Part shown: piece after piece, positions 36,662-45,205 of the stretch | Position numbering within the stretch: position 1 is the stretch's first letter | How the letters are laid out: the number at the start of each line of letters is the position of its first letter | Origin: Paenibacillus lacisoli | GTDB lineage: Bacteria > Bacillota > Bacilli > Paenibacillales > Paenibacillaceae | Reading direction: 5' to 3' | Assembly (NCBI RefSeq): GCF_030580655.1 | Contig: NZ_JAUQTB010000013.1 | Location: 36,145 to 100,144 of the forward strand | Length of the DNA stretch: 64,000 nt | Made by a program: the position numbers and the translations under genes | The notes under the pieces: model-generated | Told to the model about the DNA's origin: nothing | What the model saw: only the letters and a program-made list of their open reading frames with translations | Databases searched by the model: none

Positions 36662-36957
36662 CTGGGCGAGGGGACCCGGGTATTGCTTTTCCAGTGCCCG
36701 CCGCACTTCAGCGATCGCATTACAAATATATAAGGATTGATTTGAAATCAAGTCATACAGGTCAGGTTCAAGTTTACGTGATGCCGCCAAATGAAGGATA
36801 CAGTGAGAAGTGGAGTGCAGCCATACCGGTCCAGGAAGGAGAAGTGCAGTTGTTCCTCTGCATCCCGGATCAACTTGCGCGAATTGACGGCATACGTATT
36901 GACCCTCCGGAAGCAGCCGAAGTTAAATTAAAAAGGCTCACCCTAATGGGCGAATAG
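36649..36957 (+). pseudogene. Out-of-frame C-terminal beta domain of the GtrII protein
   Basis: This frame overlaps the end of the GtrII gene by 13 bp and encodes about 100 residues: ELLTGRGDPGIAFPVP, YIRIDLKSSHTGQVQVYV, NEGYSEKWSAAIPVQEG, IDGIRIDPPEAAEVKLKRLTL. The pattern is a beta-sandwich of the kind attached to surface-polysaccharide enzymes. It has no ribosome binding site or proper start (only a TTG). Adding one base near TTGGAGCTCC (36648-36657) would join it to the GtrII frame as ...TTSWELLTGRGDP.... I read it as the detached end of that gene; a sequencing error or a real one-base deletion would both explain it. Confidence 0.6.
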
Positions 36958-36963
36958 CAATAA

Positions 36964-37785
36964 TTATTTGATCCCGAGCCTCATCCGGTAGCTGAATAGG
37001 ATATCCAGCGTGCGTTCCTGGAAGGCTTGTTCAACCAGTCCACGAAAATACTGCAGATCCTCATCAAGCGCCTGGGTGCCCAGCTTCAGCGCACTTTGCA
37101 GCCCGCCTTGGCTGAGCAGAATTCCGATATACCGTTCTGCGTTACAAGGCTCTGTATTATGAAAGACGATTTCCCGGCAGTATCGGAATAAACCGCTCTC
37201 CTGAATATGAAGAAGGTGCTGTTCCTTATCCCGTTTGCTCGCACGGGCGGAAGGCTCTGCGAGCTCGGCTGCCAGCCTGTCGGCCTTCTGGATCAGCTGG
37301 CTGTAAGCAGCTTCGACATCCCATTGCAGCACCGGAGGCCAGTCACAGTCATAGGCGGCGAAGATGCCGCCTTCACGCAGGACCCGTGCGGCTTCGTTCA
37401 GCGTAGACTGCGGCTCCATCCAGTGAAAGGACTGGGAGCAGGTGATGATATCTGCTGAACCTGCCGGCAAATCGAGCTGATGCGAGTAGCCTTGAACAAA
37501 GGTAATCTGTGACCCGGCATAGTCCAGCAGTTTTGTTCTCGCCTTACCGATCATGTCGCTGCTGGGTTCCACGCCGATAATACGGTCTGCCTTTCCTTGC
37601 CAGGCAAATGTAGATAACCCGGTCCCGCAGCCGATATCAACGACCAGGCTGGGGCGGCCTCCTGTATAATTGGACAGTAGCTGAGTGACAAGCAGAGGTG
37701 CTTTAGGGCGATTGCGGTCATATTCATCCTGAAATCCGAGAAAGCGGTCAACATTTGCCTGATTATACTCATGGGACATTATCAT
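36964..37785 (-). CDS. Class I SAM-dependent methyltransferase
   Basis: A 273-residue cytoplasmic methyltransferase. The SAM-binding motif I is VVDIGCGTGLSTF, motif II ends in GVEPSSDM, and the post-motif region ADIITCSQSFHWMEP is typical of the Methyltransf_11/25 families. The C-terminal third is helical and probably binds the substrate, which cannot be named. AGGAGG lies 4 bp before the ATG at 37785 and 10 bp before a second ATG at 37779, so the real start may be the latter. It is convergent with the GtrII fragment, with only 6 bp between them and no terminator. Confidence 0.85.
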   Translation of the reverse strand: MIMSHEYNQANVDRFLGFQDEYDRNRPKAPLLVTQLLSNYTGGRPSLVVDIGCGTGLSTFAWQGKADRIIGVEPSSDMIGKARTKLLDYAGSQITFVQGYSHQLDLPAGSADIITCSQSFHWMEPQSTLNEAARVLREGGIFAAYDCDWPPVLQWDVEAAYSQLIQKADRLAAELAEPSARASKRDKEQHLLHIQESGLFRYCREIVFHNTEPCNAERYIGILLSQGGLQSALKLGTQALDEDLQYFRGLVEQAFQERTLDILFSYRMRLGIK

Positions 37786-38027
37786 TCGACCTCCTGGGAA
37801 TAAGAAAAATACATATATCTTCCTGAGTTATTGTATCAGAGTCTTGAGGGAATTCTTATATTTGGGACGGATGCGTTTATTCTTTTTTGTTCAAGTTTTG
37901 TGTGTTGTGCAGACGGATTCACGCAGATGCTGTCTTTTGGGATATTAGTGCTATAATAATGAGCAGGGTCTTAATCCCGTTAAATGATTCACCCTTCGGG
38001 TGTGACGTTGATATAGGAGGAATGAAG

Positions 38028-38393
38028 ATGCAGCTGATCATGCCAAGTGAAATACAAAGGATGCTGGACCTACTCAAGGACCAGGACATCTATCTTCATC
38101 TTGAATTGACTTCGGGCGCCTATGCTGCCCATACGGATGTGCAGCGTCACGCTGCCTCCACATTCATTAGCAACGGAAAAATCAGATATTCCCACGGTGC
38201 CATCTCCGGCCGCGGTCCCTACCGGGTTGGATTGAAGATGGAGGAAGGCTGGGTCTTCTCCGAAGGCTTGACGCATTGGGAAGATCAGGATCAGGAGCGC
38301 CTGATTCTTGCAGGTCATGACCAGGACGGTAAGCTGGTCGTTTCTCTGCAGCTGAGCCGTGAGCCATTCCAATACGGCAAGGAGGAACTGTGA
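38028..38393 (+). CDS. yojF: YojF family protein, partner of the bacillithiol deacetylase
   Basis: A 121-residue protein of the YojF (DUF1806) family. Recognisable features are the N-terminal MPSEIQRMLDLLKDQDIYLHLE segment, GAYAAH, and the central FISNGKIRYSHGAISGRGPYRVGLKMEEGWVFSEGLTHWE. In Bacillus it lies directly upstream of bshB2 and is thought to act with that enzyme, though its biochemical role is not settled. The ATG at 38028 is chosen because AGGAGG lies 7 bp upstream; another ATG at 38022 touches the site. One base separates its stop from bshB2, so the two are translationally coupled. Confidence 0.88.
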   Translation: MQLIMPSEIQRMLDLLKDQDIYLHLELTSGAYAAHTDVQRHAASTFISNGKIRYSHGAISGRGPYRVGLKMEEGWVFSEGLTHWEDQDQERLILAGHDQDGKLVVSLQLSREPFQYGKEEL

Positions 38394-38394
38394 T

Positions 38395-39051
38395 ATGGAC
38401 AAACATAGACATATACTGGTCGTGCTCCCTCACCCGGATGACGAGTGCCACAGCATGTCCGGTTCACTCGCTAAATTTATCTCGGAAGGTGTACCGGTTA
38501 CCTATGCCTGCCTGACCTTGGGACAGATGGCGCGCAATATGGGCAGACCGCTGTTCGCCAATCGGATTACCCTTCCTGGTATACGTAAGCTGGAGCTGCT
38601 TGAGTCCTGCCGTTCCATCGGTATTACAGACCTGCGATTGCTCGGTTTTCATGACAAAATGGTTGAGTTTGAGAAAGATGAGGACGTGGAGGCTCCGATT
38701 CTGGCGCTCATTGAAGAACTGAAGCCTTCACTTATCATGACTTTCTATCCAGGATACAGCGTACATCCGGATCATGATGCTACAGGTGCGGCCGTCGTCC
38801 GTGCCGTGGCCAAGCTTCCTGTTGATGAGAGACCGGAAGTGCATGGAGTTGCCTTCTCGAAAGGCTGCGAGGATATTCTGGGCAAGCCGGATGTGGTGCG
38901 TGATGTTCGAGCTTTTGTCAAACAAAAGATCGGCTCTATCCAAGCTCACCGCTCTCAGTGGCAGCTGGATCTGGGCAAGAAAACAGCAAATGACCGTGAA
39001 GTACAGGAAAGATTCGGAACAGAACGGTTCTGGACATACCGATTTGGTTGA
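38395..39051 (+). CDS. bshB2: Bacillithiol biosynthesis deacetylase BshB2
   Basis: Zinc-dependent LmbE-family deacetylase that removes acetate from N-acetylglucosaminyl-malate in bacillithiol synthesis (bacillithiol is the low-molecular thiol of Bacillales). The 218-residue protein has the metal motif LPHPDDECHSMSG and a second His pair in HPDHDATG. LTLGQMARNMGRP is typical of the BshB2 (YojG) subgroup, and its yojF neighbour confirms it. The start follows AAGGAGG inside the end of yojF. A terminator with an unusually long T-run follows. Confidence 0.93.
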   Translation: MDKHRHILVVLPHPDDECHSMSGSLAKFISEGVPVTYACLTLGQMARNMGRPLFANRITLPGIRKLELLESCRSIGITDLRLLGFHDKMVEFEKDEDVEAPILALIEELKPSLIMTFYPGYSVHPDHDATGAAVVRAVAKLPVDERPEVHGVAFSKGCEDILGKPDVVRDVRAFVKQKIGSIQAHRSQWQLDLGKKTANDREVQERFGTERFWTYRFG

Positions 39052-39074
39052 ACTGAAGAAATTGTTGTTGCGAA

Positions 39075-39109
39075 CCGCAGCCCCAGGCTGCGGTTTTTTT
39101 TTTTTTTTT
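39075..39109 (+). terminator. Terminator of the yojF-bshB2 operon with a 16-T tail
   Basis: CCGCAGCC and GGCTGCGG form a perfect 8-bp stem with a CCA loop; T16 follows. Confidence 0.92.
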
Positions 39110-39389
39110 GCATAAAAATGCAAATAACAAGAAGTTCGTTATATGTAATGAATCTCTTGTCAGCTATAAACAAAAGTCATATTTGTTACGATATAATGAT
39201 CAACACTCCAAATGTCGAATGCTGTCATTCGATTGAAGTGATGGTCATTGCATCCCCTTGATACTCCGTATGAAGAGCAGGCGGCGTGCAGGACTGTTTG
39301 AGTGTAAGCTGAACAGAAAGGAAACCTACAGCTCGGACGCAAGCGGGGAAACGGAGTGACAACGGTATGATAAGCATCAAGGGGGAAAT
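39110..39389. other. Leader/promoter region of the chemoreceptor gene
   Basis: About 280 bp. It contains a SigD promoter (39167-39194), a perfect 7-bp hairpin (TCGAATG / CATTCGA at 39215-39232) and a roughly 190-nt untranslated leader with purine-rich GGAAACC, GGACGCAAGC and GGGGAAACGG segments. The leader looks structured but does not match a riboswitch class I know. Confidence 0.45.
39167..39194 (+). promoter_or_regulatory. SigD (motility sigma factor) promoter
   Basis: TAAA, 16 bp, TACGATAT: compares with TAAA-N14-16-GCCGATAT, six of eight in the -10 and full -35. It lies upstream of a chemoreceptor gene, the expected SigD target. Confidence 0.7.
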
Positions 39390-41156
39390 ATGATTATGCA
39401 GGAAAATCAACCAAACCAGAGAAAAGAAGCAGAGAAATCAACAAAACCAAAACGGCATGGCTTTAAAATCACAACCAGTGTCATCACGATGATCAGTATA
39501 AGTCTGGCGGTATTGATCCTCGTATCCGGAATTGGTATTTTTGGCTTTCAGACTGCTATTGAGCGACAAGGCAGTCTTTATACTGACCGCTTTCTTCACC
39601 AGACGAACATTCTCGATCTGAAGGCCAACTTCTACAATATGAGAGCCAATTACACCAAAATTTTAGATTCTGCCCAATATACAGACAAGCAGTATCAGCA
39701 GGTACAAAAAGGAAAAGGGCTTGTTACAAAAGGTCTTGATAATTTCGCTCAGAGAAAGCTGGATGCCAGCGAGCAGGCGATGTTCGCGGATCTGGAGTCC
39801 AAGATGGGTACATATTATCAGGATATTGAAGCTATCATGGCCGTCAAGAAGGATACAGGCCAATATGATAATGATGAGCGCGGAAGAATTAACAAAGAAA
39901 GCACGGCTATCGTTGAACAAATCACTAAAATATCTGAGTACAACAATAAACTATCTTCCGATTTGTATTATGACACCCAGACAGACCTTCAACTGAAGAA
40001 AACGATCCTGATGATAGCTTCGGCTGCCTGTATTTTGGCGCTGCTGGTATTATCGTTCATGACGATCCGCAACCTTCGCAGCAGAATGAAGATGGTTATG
40101 CTGTACAGTGAGCACATGACCAATGGGGATCTGACCGCCGAGCTCGACCCGCGGATTCAGCAGGATAATAACGAAATTTCACAGATCGGCCGCTCTATTC
40201 AACAAATGGGAGTTGCGACCAAAGAAATTATCAGCGGTATTGTTAAAGAATCAGGACAGATTCACCTGCTGAGTGACAAGAGCAATAACAATATGATTGC
40301 ACTGGATGAAAAGGTCCGGGAGGTATCGGCAACGGTGGAAGAACTGTCGGCTGCCATGGAAGAGACCTCGGCATATACCGATGAGATGAAGCGATCAGCC
40401 TCAGAAATTCAACAGGCGATCACTATGGTCTCCGCTGAAGCTAAGTCCGGTTCGGAAGCGGCTTATACCTCTAGTCAAAAAGCACAAATCCTGAAGCAGG
40501 AAGCTGTTTCCTCACGCCAAACGGCCGCACAGATCTACCAGGAGAACAAAGTACATTTGACCGAAGCGCTCGAACAGTCCAAGGCCGTGGAACAAATTGG
40601 CGTCCTCTCCCAGTCTATTATGGAAATCACGGAGCAGACAAATCTGCTTGCCCTGAATGCCTCCATTGAAGCTGCACGCGCAGGAGAATCAGGAAGAGGC
40701 TTTGCCGTAGTTGCCGATGAAATCCGGAAGCTGGCAGATGGGTCCCAGAATGCAGTAGCTGAAATTCAGGGAGTTACGCTGACCGTTATCGATTCTGTAG
40801 CCAAGCTATCCGCCAGCTCACAAGAGCTCCTCCGATTTCTGGAGACGCAGGTTCGTGAGGATTATCAGCGGCTGGAGCAGACGGCAGAGCAGTATTATAG
40901 TGATACCACTTCGTTTACACAGCTGTCGAACAGTCTGGAAGCTACGCTGCGAGAGGTAGATGCCTCCGTGCAGAACGTAGCCAGAGCGGCTAATGAGATT
41001 GCGACAGCCAGTGTGGAATCGGCAGTCTCGACACAGCATATTGCAGAGAATATGCTGGCTTCTGCAGACCAGTCCTCTGAGGTAACGAAGCAATCTGTTC
41101 AGGTGAAGGAAAGTGTGAATCGTCTTAATGATACGGTAAAAGGATTCAAAATTTAA
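39390..41156 (+). CDS. Methyl-accepting chemotaxis protein (transmembrane)
   Basis: A 588-residue chemoreceptor. A short cytoplasmic tail and transmembrane segment 1 ([23 protein letters not shown]) are followed by a helical extracellular sensor (about residues 55-205, four-helix-bundle type). Transmembrane segment 2 ([19 protein letters not shown]), a HAMP domain and the long signalling hairpin come next. The tip [38 protein letters not shown] contacts CheA/CheW. GGGGGAAAT precedes an ATG-ATT-ATG pair, so the start may be 6 bp later. The ligand is unknown. Its SigD promoter ties it to the flagellar regulon. Confidence 0.92.
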   Translation: MIMQENQPNQRKEAEKSTKPKRHGFKITTSVITMISISLAVLILVSGIGIFGFQTAIERQGSLYTDRFLHQTNILDLKANFYNMRANYTKILDSAQYTDKQYQQVQKGKGLVTKGLDNFAQRKLDASEQAMFADLESKMGTYYQDIEAIMAVKKDTGQYDNDERGRINKESTAIVEQITKISEYNNKLSSDLYYDTQTDLQLKKTILMIASAACILALLVLSFMTIRNLRSRMKMVMLYSEHMTNGDLTAELDPRIQQDNNEISQIGRSIQQMGVATKEIISGIVKESGQIHLLSDKSNNNMIALDEKVREVSATVEELSAAMEETSAYTDEMKRSASEIQQAITMVSAEAKSGSEAAYTSSQKAQILKQEAVSSRQTAAQIYQENKVHLTEALEQSKAVEQIGVLSQSIMEITEQTNLLALNASIEAARAGESGRGFAVVADEIRKLADGSQNAVAEIQGVTLTVIDSVAKLSASSQELLRFLETQVREDYQRLEQTAEQYYSDTTSFTQLSNSLEATLREVDASVQNVARAANEIATASVESAVSTQHIAENMLASADQSSEVTKQSVQVKESVNRLNDTVKGFKI

Positions 41157-41164
41157 TGAGTGAC

Positions 41165-41218
41165 ACAGACTGGTGGCTTGCATGCAGAAGAGCATGCAAG
41201 CCACCAGTCTGTTTCTTA
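41165..41218 (+). terminator. 21-bp perfect bidirectional terminator
   Basis: ACAGACTGGTGGCTTGCATGC (first 20 bases shown as 41165-41184, stem to 41185) pairs without mismatch with 41192-41212 around the loop AGAAGA. It separates the convergent chemoreceptor and coiled-coil genes. Confidence 0.9.
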
Positions 41219-41225
41219 TTTCAGA

Positions 41226-41996
41226 TTACTTAGGCAATCGAGAACGGCAGTCTTGAATCACACCGGTGATCTTCTGTTCCCAGACATGTACTTTCTGCTG
41301 GCTGGCTGCCACCTGCTGCAGCAGAGTGTACGAACGAGTGAGCTGTGCGAGTGCAGTTATGGCATCCCCCCGTTTTACGGCCTGATTGAAAACTTTGGTC
41401 CCGGCGGTGATGCTTTTTTTATATCCTGATATGTGCTTTTTCTCAGTCTGTATATCTTTACGGATGGTTGTAATAGTACTGAGCATCGTCTGGATCGGCT
41501 TGGCCTGAGCCGCTGCTGTATTCTTGGCTGCAGTCAAAGCTGCACGTCTATTCCTGATCTCTAGCCGGGCCGCATCAACGGAGGGCTTTATACTGTTAAT
41601 CTGCAGCGACAATGTCGTAACGCTCTTCTTGTCCTTGCGTGCTCGTGCCTCCTTCAACTGTTTCTGCAGAGCTGCATATTGGGACAGAAGCGGGGCATAG
41701 CGGGCCTGCGCCTGCTTCCAGCTGTTCTCCAGCTGTTTGATCTGCACGGCGCCAATCTGCTTGACGGCTTCGCGCACCGACTTGGCAGATTGATCATTAC
41801 TGCGGCGAAGCTCAACGGTTCGCTGATTCTGGATTTTGTTGGCGATCTCCAGCGCTTGGAGGCTGTCGAACAGCTTATCCATGCTGCTTAGAGAGCTGTC
41901 GCGCTCCGCGGCATCAGCTGGCGGCGAAGCTGTGAATATACCGCCTGCCATCAGGATAAAGCAGGTGAAGATGATCATCCATTTTGACTTTCTCAT
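41226..41996 (-). CDS. Secreted coiled-coil protein of unknown function
   Basis: A 256-residue exported protein: signal peptide (MRKSKWMIIFTCFILMAGGIF) then almost entirely helical sequence rich in Gln, Lys, Ala and Leu with heptad-like spacing (LENSWKQAQARYAPLLSQYAALQKQLKEARARKDK cut here to its features: two long helices joined by basic turns). No enzymatic motif and no cell-wall binding domain are visible, and I do not recognise the family. The start follows AAGGGAGAGG. The leader contains a terminator-like hairpin between the promoter and the gene, suggesting attenuation. Confidence 0.72.
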   Translation of the reverse strand: MRKSKWMIIFTCFILMAGGIFTASPPADAAERDSSLSSMDKLFDSLQALEIANKIQNQRTVELRRSNDQSAKSVREAVKQIGAVQIKQLENSWKQAQARYAPLLSQYAALQKQLKEARARKDKKSVTTLSLQINSIKPSVDAARLEIRNRRAALTAAKNTAAAQAKPIQTMLSTITTIRKDIQTEKKHISGYKKSITAGTKVFNQAVKRGDAITALAQLTRSYTLLQQVAASQQKVHVWEQKITGVIQDCRSRLPK

Positions 41997-42054
41997 AAAA
42001 TCCTCTCCCTTAGTTCTTTTTGGAAAATAGTCTGACCCTATGTCCCTATCAATG

Positions 42055-42106
42055 GAAAATAAAAAAGCACCACACAGCGAGAGCCTGGGCTCTTCTGTGA
42101 GGTGCT
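42055..42106 (-). terminator. Minus-strand terminator/attenuator in the leader of the coiled-coil gene
   Basis: On the minus strand AAGCACC-T-CACAG...CTGTG-T-GGTGCTT pairs over a long stem with inner GAGCC/GGCTC, and is followed directly by TTTTTATTTT. It sits about 45 nt downstream of the predicted transcription start and about 65 bp upstream of the gene start. Confidence 0.65.
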
Positions 42107-42149
42107 TCCTCCACAATAAGATACATGTCAAATCTCAATTTCAGTTTTT

Positions 42150-42178
42150 ACTCTACCGAATCTGGAATCTATTGTCAA
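42150..42178 (-). promoter_or_regulatory. SigA-type promoter on the minus strand
   Basis: TTGACA (42178-42173), 17 bp, TAGAGT (42155-42150). The -35 is perfect, the -10 matches four of six. Points at the coiled-coil gene through the hairpin at 42055-42106. Confidence 0.6.
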
Positions 42179-42274
42179 GATAAAGCGAACACTTGTTTTA
42201 TTTTATATTTTGGTATAATAGGGAAAATAGAAACATTATCCATAAAGATTTAAATCAGGAGGTATTAGGCCGCT

Positions 42275-43663
42275 ATGAACGAGAAGCTGAGGGAGCAATT
42301 CACGAAGTGGTATGAAGAGGACGACCATCAGCAAATTATTGACACCATTCTGGCAATGCCGGAGGCAGAACAGGATTATGAGGTTGTCAGTGAGCTGGGC
42401 CGTGCTTACAACAATGTGGGGCAATATGAAGAAGCTGTGGTGCAGCTGGACCGTGTATCCAGGGAAGGAGAAGGGGATGCCAAATGGCATTACCGCAGGG
42501 GCTATGGACTTTATTATCTGAAAAGGTATGAGGAAGCAATACAGGCCTTCAGCAAAGCGAATCTCCTTGAGCCTGGGGATGAGACTGTCGAGGAACTGCT
42601 GGAGTGGAGCCGGAGCGGAGCTGATAAGCAGCATAGAGAGGCAGCGAGAAGAGCGGCCAGACAAGCAGCTTCCCGGGAGAATTCTTCTGCAGAGCGAGAG
42701 CCTCTGGCGGGTATGGATCTCTCGGATTTCTGGGAGGACAGTGAATATGCCGGAAAGGCTTATGAATCGGAACCTCTCACCGATGCAATGATTGCCTCGG
42801 TTGAAGAAGAGCTGGGATATAAGCTTCCGGCCTCTTACATTGCCTTGATGAAGCAGCGGAACGGAGGGATACCTAAGGCGACCTGCTTTCCAACCGAAGA
42901 GGCGACTTCCTGGGCAGAGGATCATATTGCAATCTCAGGTATGCTGGGCATCGGGCGGGATAAAAGCTACTCGCTCTGCGGAGATATGGGCAGCCGCTTT
43001 ATGATCGAGGATTGGGGATACCCGGATATCGGTGTCATGATCTGTGACTGCCCTTCGGCTGGCCACGATATTGTAATGCTTGACTACCGTGCATGCGGCA
43101 GGGAAGGTGAGCCGGAGGTCATTCATGTTGATCAGGAAGCGGGTTATGAGATTACGTTTCTGGCCGGGAACTTCGAAGAATTCATCCGCGGACTGGTTAC
43201 AGAAGAAGCGTACGATACATCTGAAGAAGATAAGAAAGAGGATCTGCGCAGGGTGAACGAAGGACAATTTTCGCCGCTGCTCACCGAGCTGTGCGAATCC
43301 GTGACGGAGATCGACCAGATTGAAGCCCGAATTCGCCGGATTTGTAGACAGGTCGTAGAGGAGAAGGGACACTTTTCTTTTCATGCGGATGAGCTTTCCT
43401 GTCTAATGTATGATGTGCAGTTCTGGCTGTACACCAGATCTTACCCTGATACAAGCCGCCAGCACTATCTGGATATCTACTCCAAAATGATTGCCTTCGG
43501 CGGAGGATTCGGTCAGGGCGGATATGCTCCGGCTTGGATCACTGACTGGCTGGATCAGCGCATCCGGGAGGGGCGGATTGTACAGGAATGCGGGAAGCTT
43601 CGGTTCACGGATCAGGCTGCGGCGGATCTGATTCAGAAACTGAAGGCATTCGGGTCCGATTGA
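42275..43663 (+). CDS. TPR plus SMI1/KNR4 (SUKH) domain protein
   Basis: A 462-residue cytoplasmic protein. Residues about 15-115 form TPR-like helical repeats (VSELGRAYNNVGQYEEAVVQLD, YRRGYGLYYLKRYEEAIQAFSKAN). After a charged linker, residues about 165-310 are a SUKH-1 domain (EEELGYKLPASYIALMKQRNGG, FMIEDWGYPDIGVMICDCPSAGHDIVMLDY, ITFLAGNFEEFIRGL). The last 130 residues are helical and unassigned. SUKH domains occur in immunity proteins of contact-dependent toxins and in housekeeping scaffolds. No toxin gene is adjacent, so immunity is not supported here. AGGAGG precedes the ATG. Confidence 0.82.
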   Translation: MNEKLREQFTKWYEEDDHQQIIDTILAMPEAEQDYEVVSELGRAYNNVGQYEEAVVQLDRVSREGEGDAKWHYRRGYGLYYLKRYEEAIQAFSKANLLEPGDETVEELLEWSRSGADKQHREAARRAARQAASRENSSAEREPLAGMDLSDFWEDSEYAGKAYESEPLTDAMIASVEEELGYKLPASYIALMKQRNGGIPKATCFPTEEATSWAEDHIAISGMLGIGRDKSYSLCGDMGSRFMIEDWGYPDIGVMICDCPSAGHDIVMLDYRACGREGEPEVIHVDQEAGYEITFLAGNFEEFIRGLVTEEAYDTSEEDKKEDLRRVNEGQFSPLLTELCESVTEIDQIEARIRRICRQVVEEKGHFSFHADELSCLMYDVQFWLYTRSYPDTSRQHYLDIYSKMIAFGGGFGQGGYAPAWITDWLDQRIREGRIVQECGKLRFTDQAAADLIQKLKAFGSD

Positions 43664-43694
43664 CCCCAAAAAAGTTATATCGACAAACGATACG

Positions 43695-43747
43695 AAAAGG
43701 CACCTTGCCCTGAGACCGTAATGCGATCTCGGACAAGGTGCTTTTGC
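43695..43747 (+). terminator. Terminator between the SUKH and ligase genes
   Basis: AAAAGG-CACCTTG pairs with CAAGGTG-CTTTT, with an inner GAGACCG/CGATCTC arm; convergent genes end on both sides. Confidence 0.8.
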
Positions 43748-43754
43748 GTTCGTA

Positions 43755-44702
43755 CTAAACCTGGTCGATTCGGCAATCCTGCGGCTTAACATGCGGAGAG
43801 AGACTTTCCAGCCCCGGGTGCCGCATGGTACCGCCGGGTGTCCACTCCAGATAGCTGACCTTCACACTTATCTCCGGCTTCAGCCAGACAGCGTCTTTGC
43901 TGCGTTCCGGAATATTGCTGAAAGGGCGGTGCGGGGTCTTCATGAGTTCGACCATTTCGGTCAGATTACGCCAATCGCGAACGGTGAACCGTCCTGCACC
44001 GGCATGCCCGATATAGATAAGCTGATCCTCATCGCCGTAGAGACCGAGCAGCAGAGCGTTCACCATCCCGTCCCGGTAGGTGACTCCGCCAATGACGGCA
44101 TACAGATCGCGGCTGATCTTCTTTTTCTGCCATCGCTTGTCTTTACCGCTAAGCACATAGGGACTGTCCAGCCTTTTGCAGATGACACCTTCCATTCCCT
44201 GCTGCTCGATGGCTTTGAACAAGGATTCTCCATCCGGAAAATCGTGTACGAGTTGTACCTGACTCTGCGGACGAATGATCTGCTGCAGCAGCTGCTGGCG
44301 CTCGGACAGCGGACGCTCCATGACCCAATTTCCGTTCAGATACAGGAGATCAAAGACCATATAAGTGACCGGCACACGGGGGACGGCAGCCATAATGCTT
44401 TGCGATTTGCGCAGGCTGTCTCTCTTCATGATTTCATGAAAGGAGGGCTTGCCTTCCTGCCACGCAACCAGCTCTCCGTCCAGAATGAAAGAGGAGGCGA
44501 GACAGTAGTCAGCAGGATTCAGCAGCTCTGGATACTGTAAGGTCCGCTCGTTATGCTTGCGGTTTATCAGACGTACCTGTTGTCCATCGCTATAGATAAG
44601 CATGCGAACACCATCCCATTTGACCTGGGCAGTCCATTCCGGCCCTTGTGGCAGAACAGCTGTGCTCACAGGCTCAAATGGCGTGACGGGATTCATTTCC
44701 AC
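43755..44702 (-). CDS. ATP-dependent DNA ligase (LigC/LigD ligase-domain type)
   Basis: A 315-residue DNA ligase that seals nicks with ATP. Motif I is QVKWDGVRML with the adenylated lysine at about K28; motif III YMVFDLLYLNG, motif IIIa, motif IV EGVICKRLDSPY and motif V WQKKK follow, then an OB-fold domain (SVKVSYLEWTPGGTMRHP). The polymerase and phosphoesterase domains of full LigD are absent, and no ku gene is in view. The GTG at 44702 is taken as start: GGGGGAG lies 6 bp upstream, while an ATG two codons later is 12 bp away. It is 53 bp downstream of the small gene at 44756-45205, probably in one operon. Confidence 0.9.
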   Translation of the reverse strand: MEMNPVTPFEPVSTAVLPQGPEWTAQVKWDGVRMLIYSDGQQVRLINRKHNERTLQYPELLNPADYCLASSFILDGELVAWQEGKPSFHEIMKRDSLRKSQSIMAAVPRVPVTYMVFDLLYLNGNWVMERPLSERQQLLQQIIRPQSQVQLVHDFPDGESLFKAIEQQGMEGVICKRLDSPYVLSGKDKRWQKKKISRDLYAVIGGVTYRDGMVNALLLGLYGDEDQLIYIGHAGAGRFTVRDWRNLTEMVELMKTPHRPFSNIPERSKDAVWLKPEISVKVSYLEWTPGGTMRHPGLESLSPHVKPQDCRIDQV

Positions 44703-44755
44703 AGGGAACTCCCCCGTTCTGTACAGATTTCCATACAGAATCAGGTTCCCCTTAT

Positions 44756-45205
44756 TTAAAAGGCAAAATACGCCTGGGCATAGTCAAACAATATAGAGCG
44801 CTCAAGAGAATGGGCTGCCGGCATACGCTCGGCAGGAGTCTGGGCGCGGGCCGCCAGATCGGCCAGGGCAGACTGCACCAGTGAGGTGCGAACCTCTCCC
44901 CATGCTTCCTGCTTGCAATCAATCCATTTAGCGGCTTCCGCCATCGTTTTTCCTTTGAGCTTACGGAATACAGATCCCCAAGTAATAAGATCAAAATGTT
45001 TCTGGCCATCCGGTATATGATACTCAGCCCAACCCACGATGCCATGACTTGTGATTTTGAGCAGTCCGCAGTTGCAATAGGAATCAAACTCAGGGTAGCG
45101 GTGCGCAATTTTCTTGCAGTCATAACGGTATAATTCCATGGCGTCGATTGTCAGAAGCGAAAGGTCGGTTCCGCGCAGGGCGGGCGAGAGATGCAATACA
45201 TTCAA
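44756..45205 (-). CDS. Small protein resembling the N-terminal domain of the enolase superfamily
   Basis: A 149-residue protein of no named function. The middle reads like the capping domain of mandelate racemase/muconate cycloisomerase enzymes: a strand with MELYRYDCKK, GLLKITSHGIVGWAEY (compare VRLxTDDGxVGWGE), then a helix ending EVRTSLVQSALADLAAR (compare VRSALEMALWDL). The catalytic barrel that should follow is missing, so it cannot be an enzyme of that family. A conserved orphan domain is the best description. The start is a TTG behind AAGGAGA (spacing about 11); an ATG 3 codons into the sequence is not present. Likely co-transcribed with the DNA ligase. Confidence 0.55.
   Translation of the reverse strand: MNVLHLSPALRGTDLSLLTIDAMELYRYDCKKIAHRYPEFDSYCNCGLLKITSHGIVGWAEYHIPDGQKHFDLITWGSVFRKLKGKTMAEAAKWIDCKQEAWGEVRTSLVQSALADLAARAQTPAERMPAAHSLERSILFDYAQAYFAF

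Noticed and set aside
39290..39389. Possible c-di-GMP-I (GEMM) riboswitch before the chemoreceptor gene
   Set aside because: GGACGCAAGC is reminiscent, but the GGGCAAACC half of the core and the tetraloop-receptor pairing are missing.
42275..43663. Toxin-immunity locus
   Set aside because: A SUKH domain is present but no toxin, no secretion-associated gene and no repeated immunity genes are adjacent.
43755..45205. Bacterial NHEJ operon
   Set aside because: The ligase lacks LigD polymerase/phosphoesterase domains and no ku gene is visible in the window.
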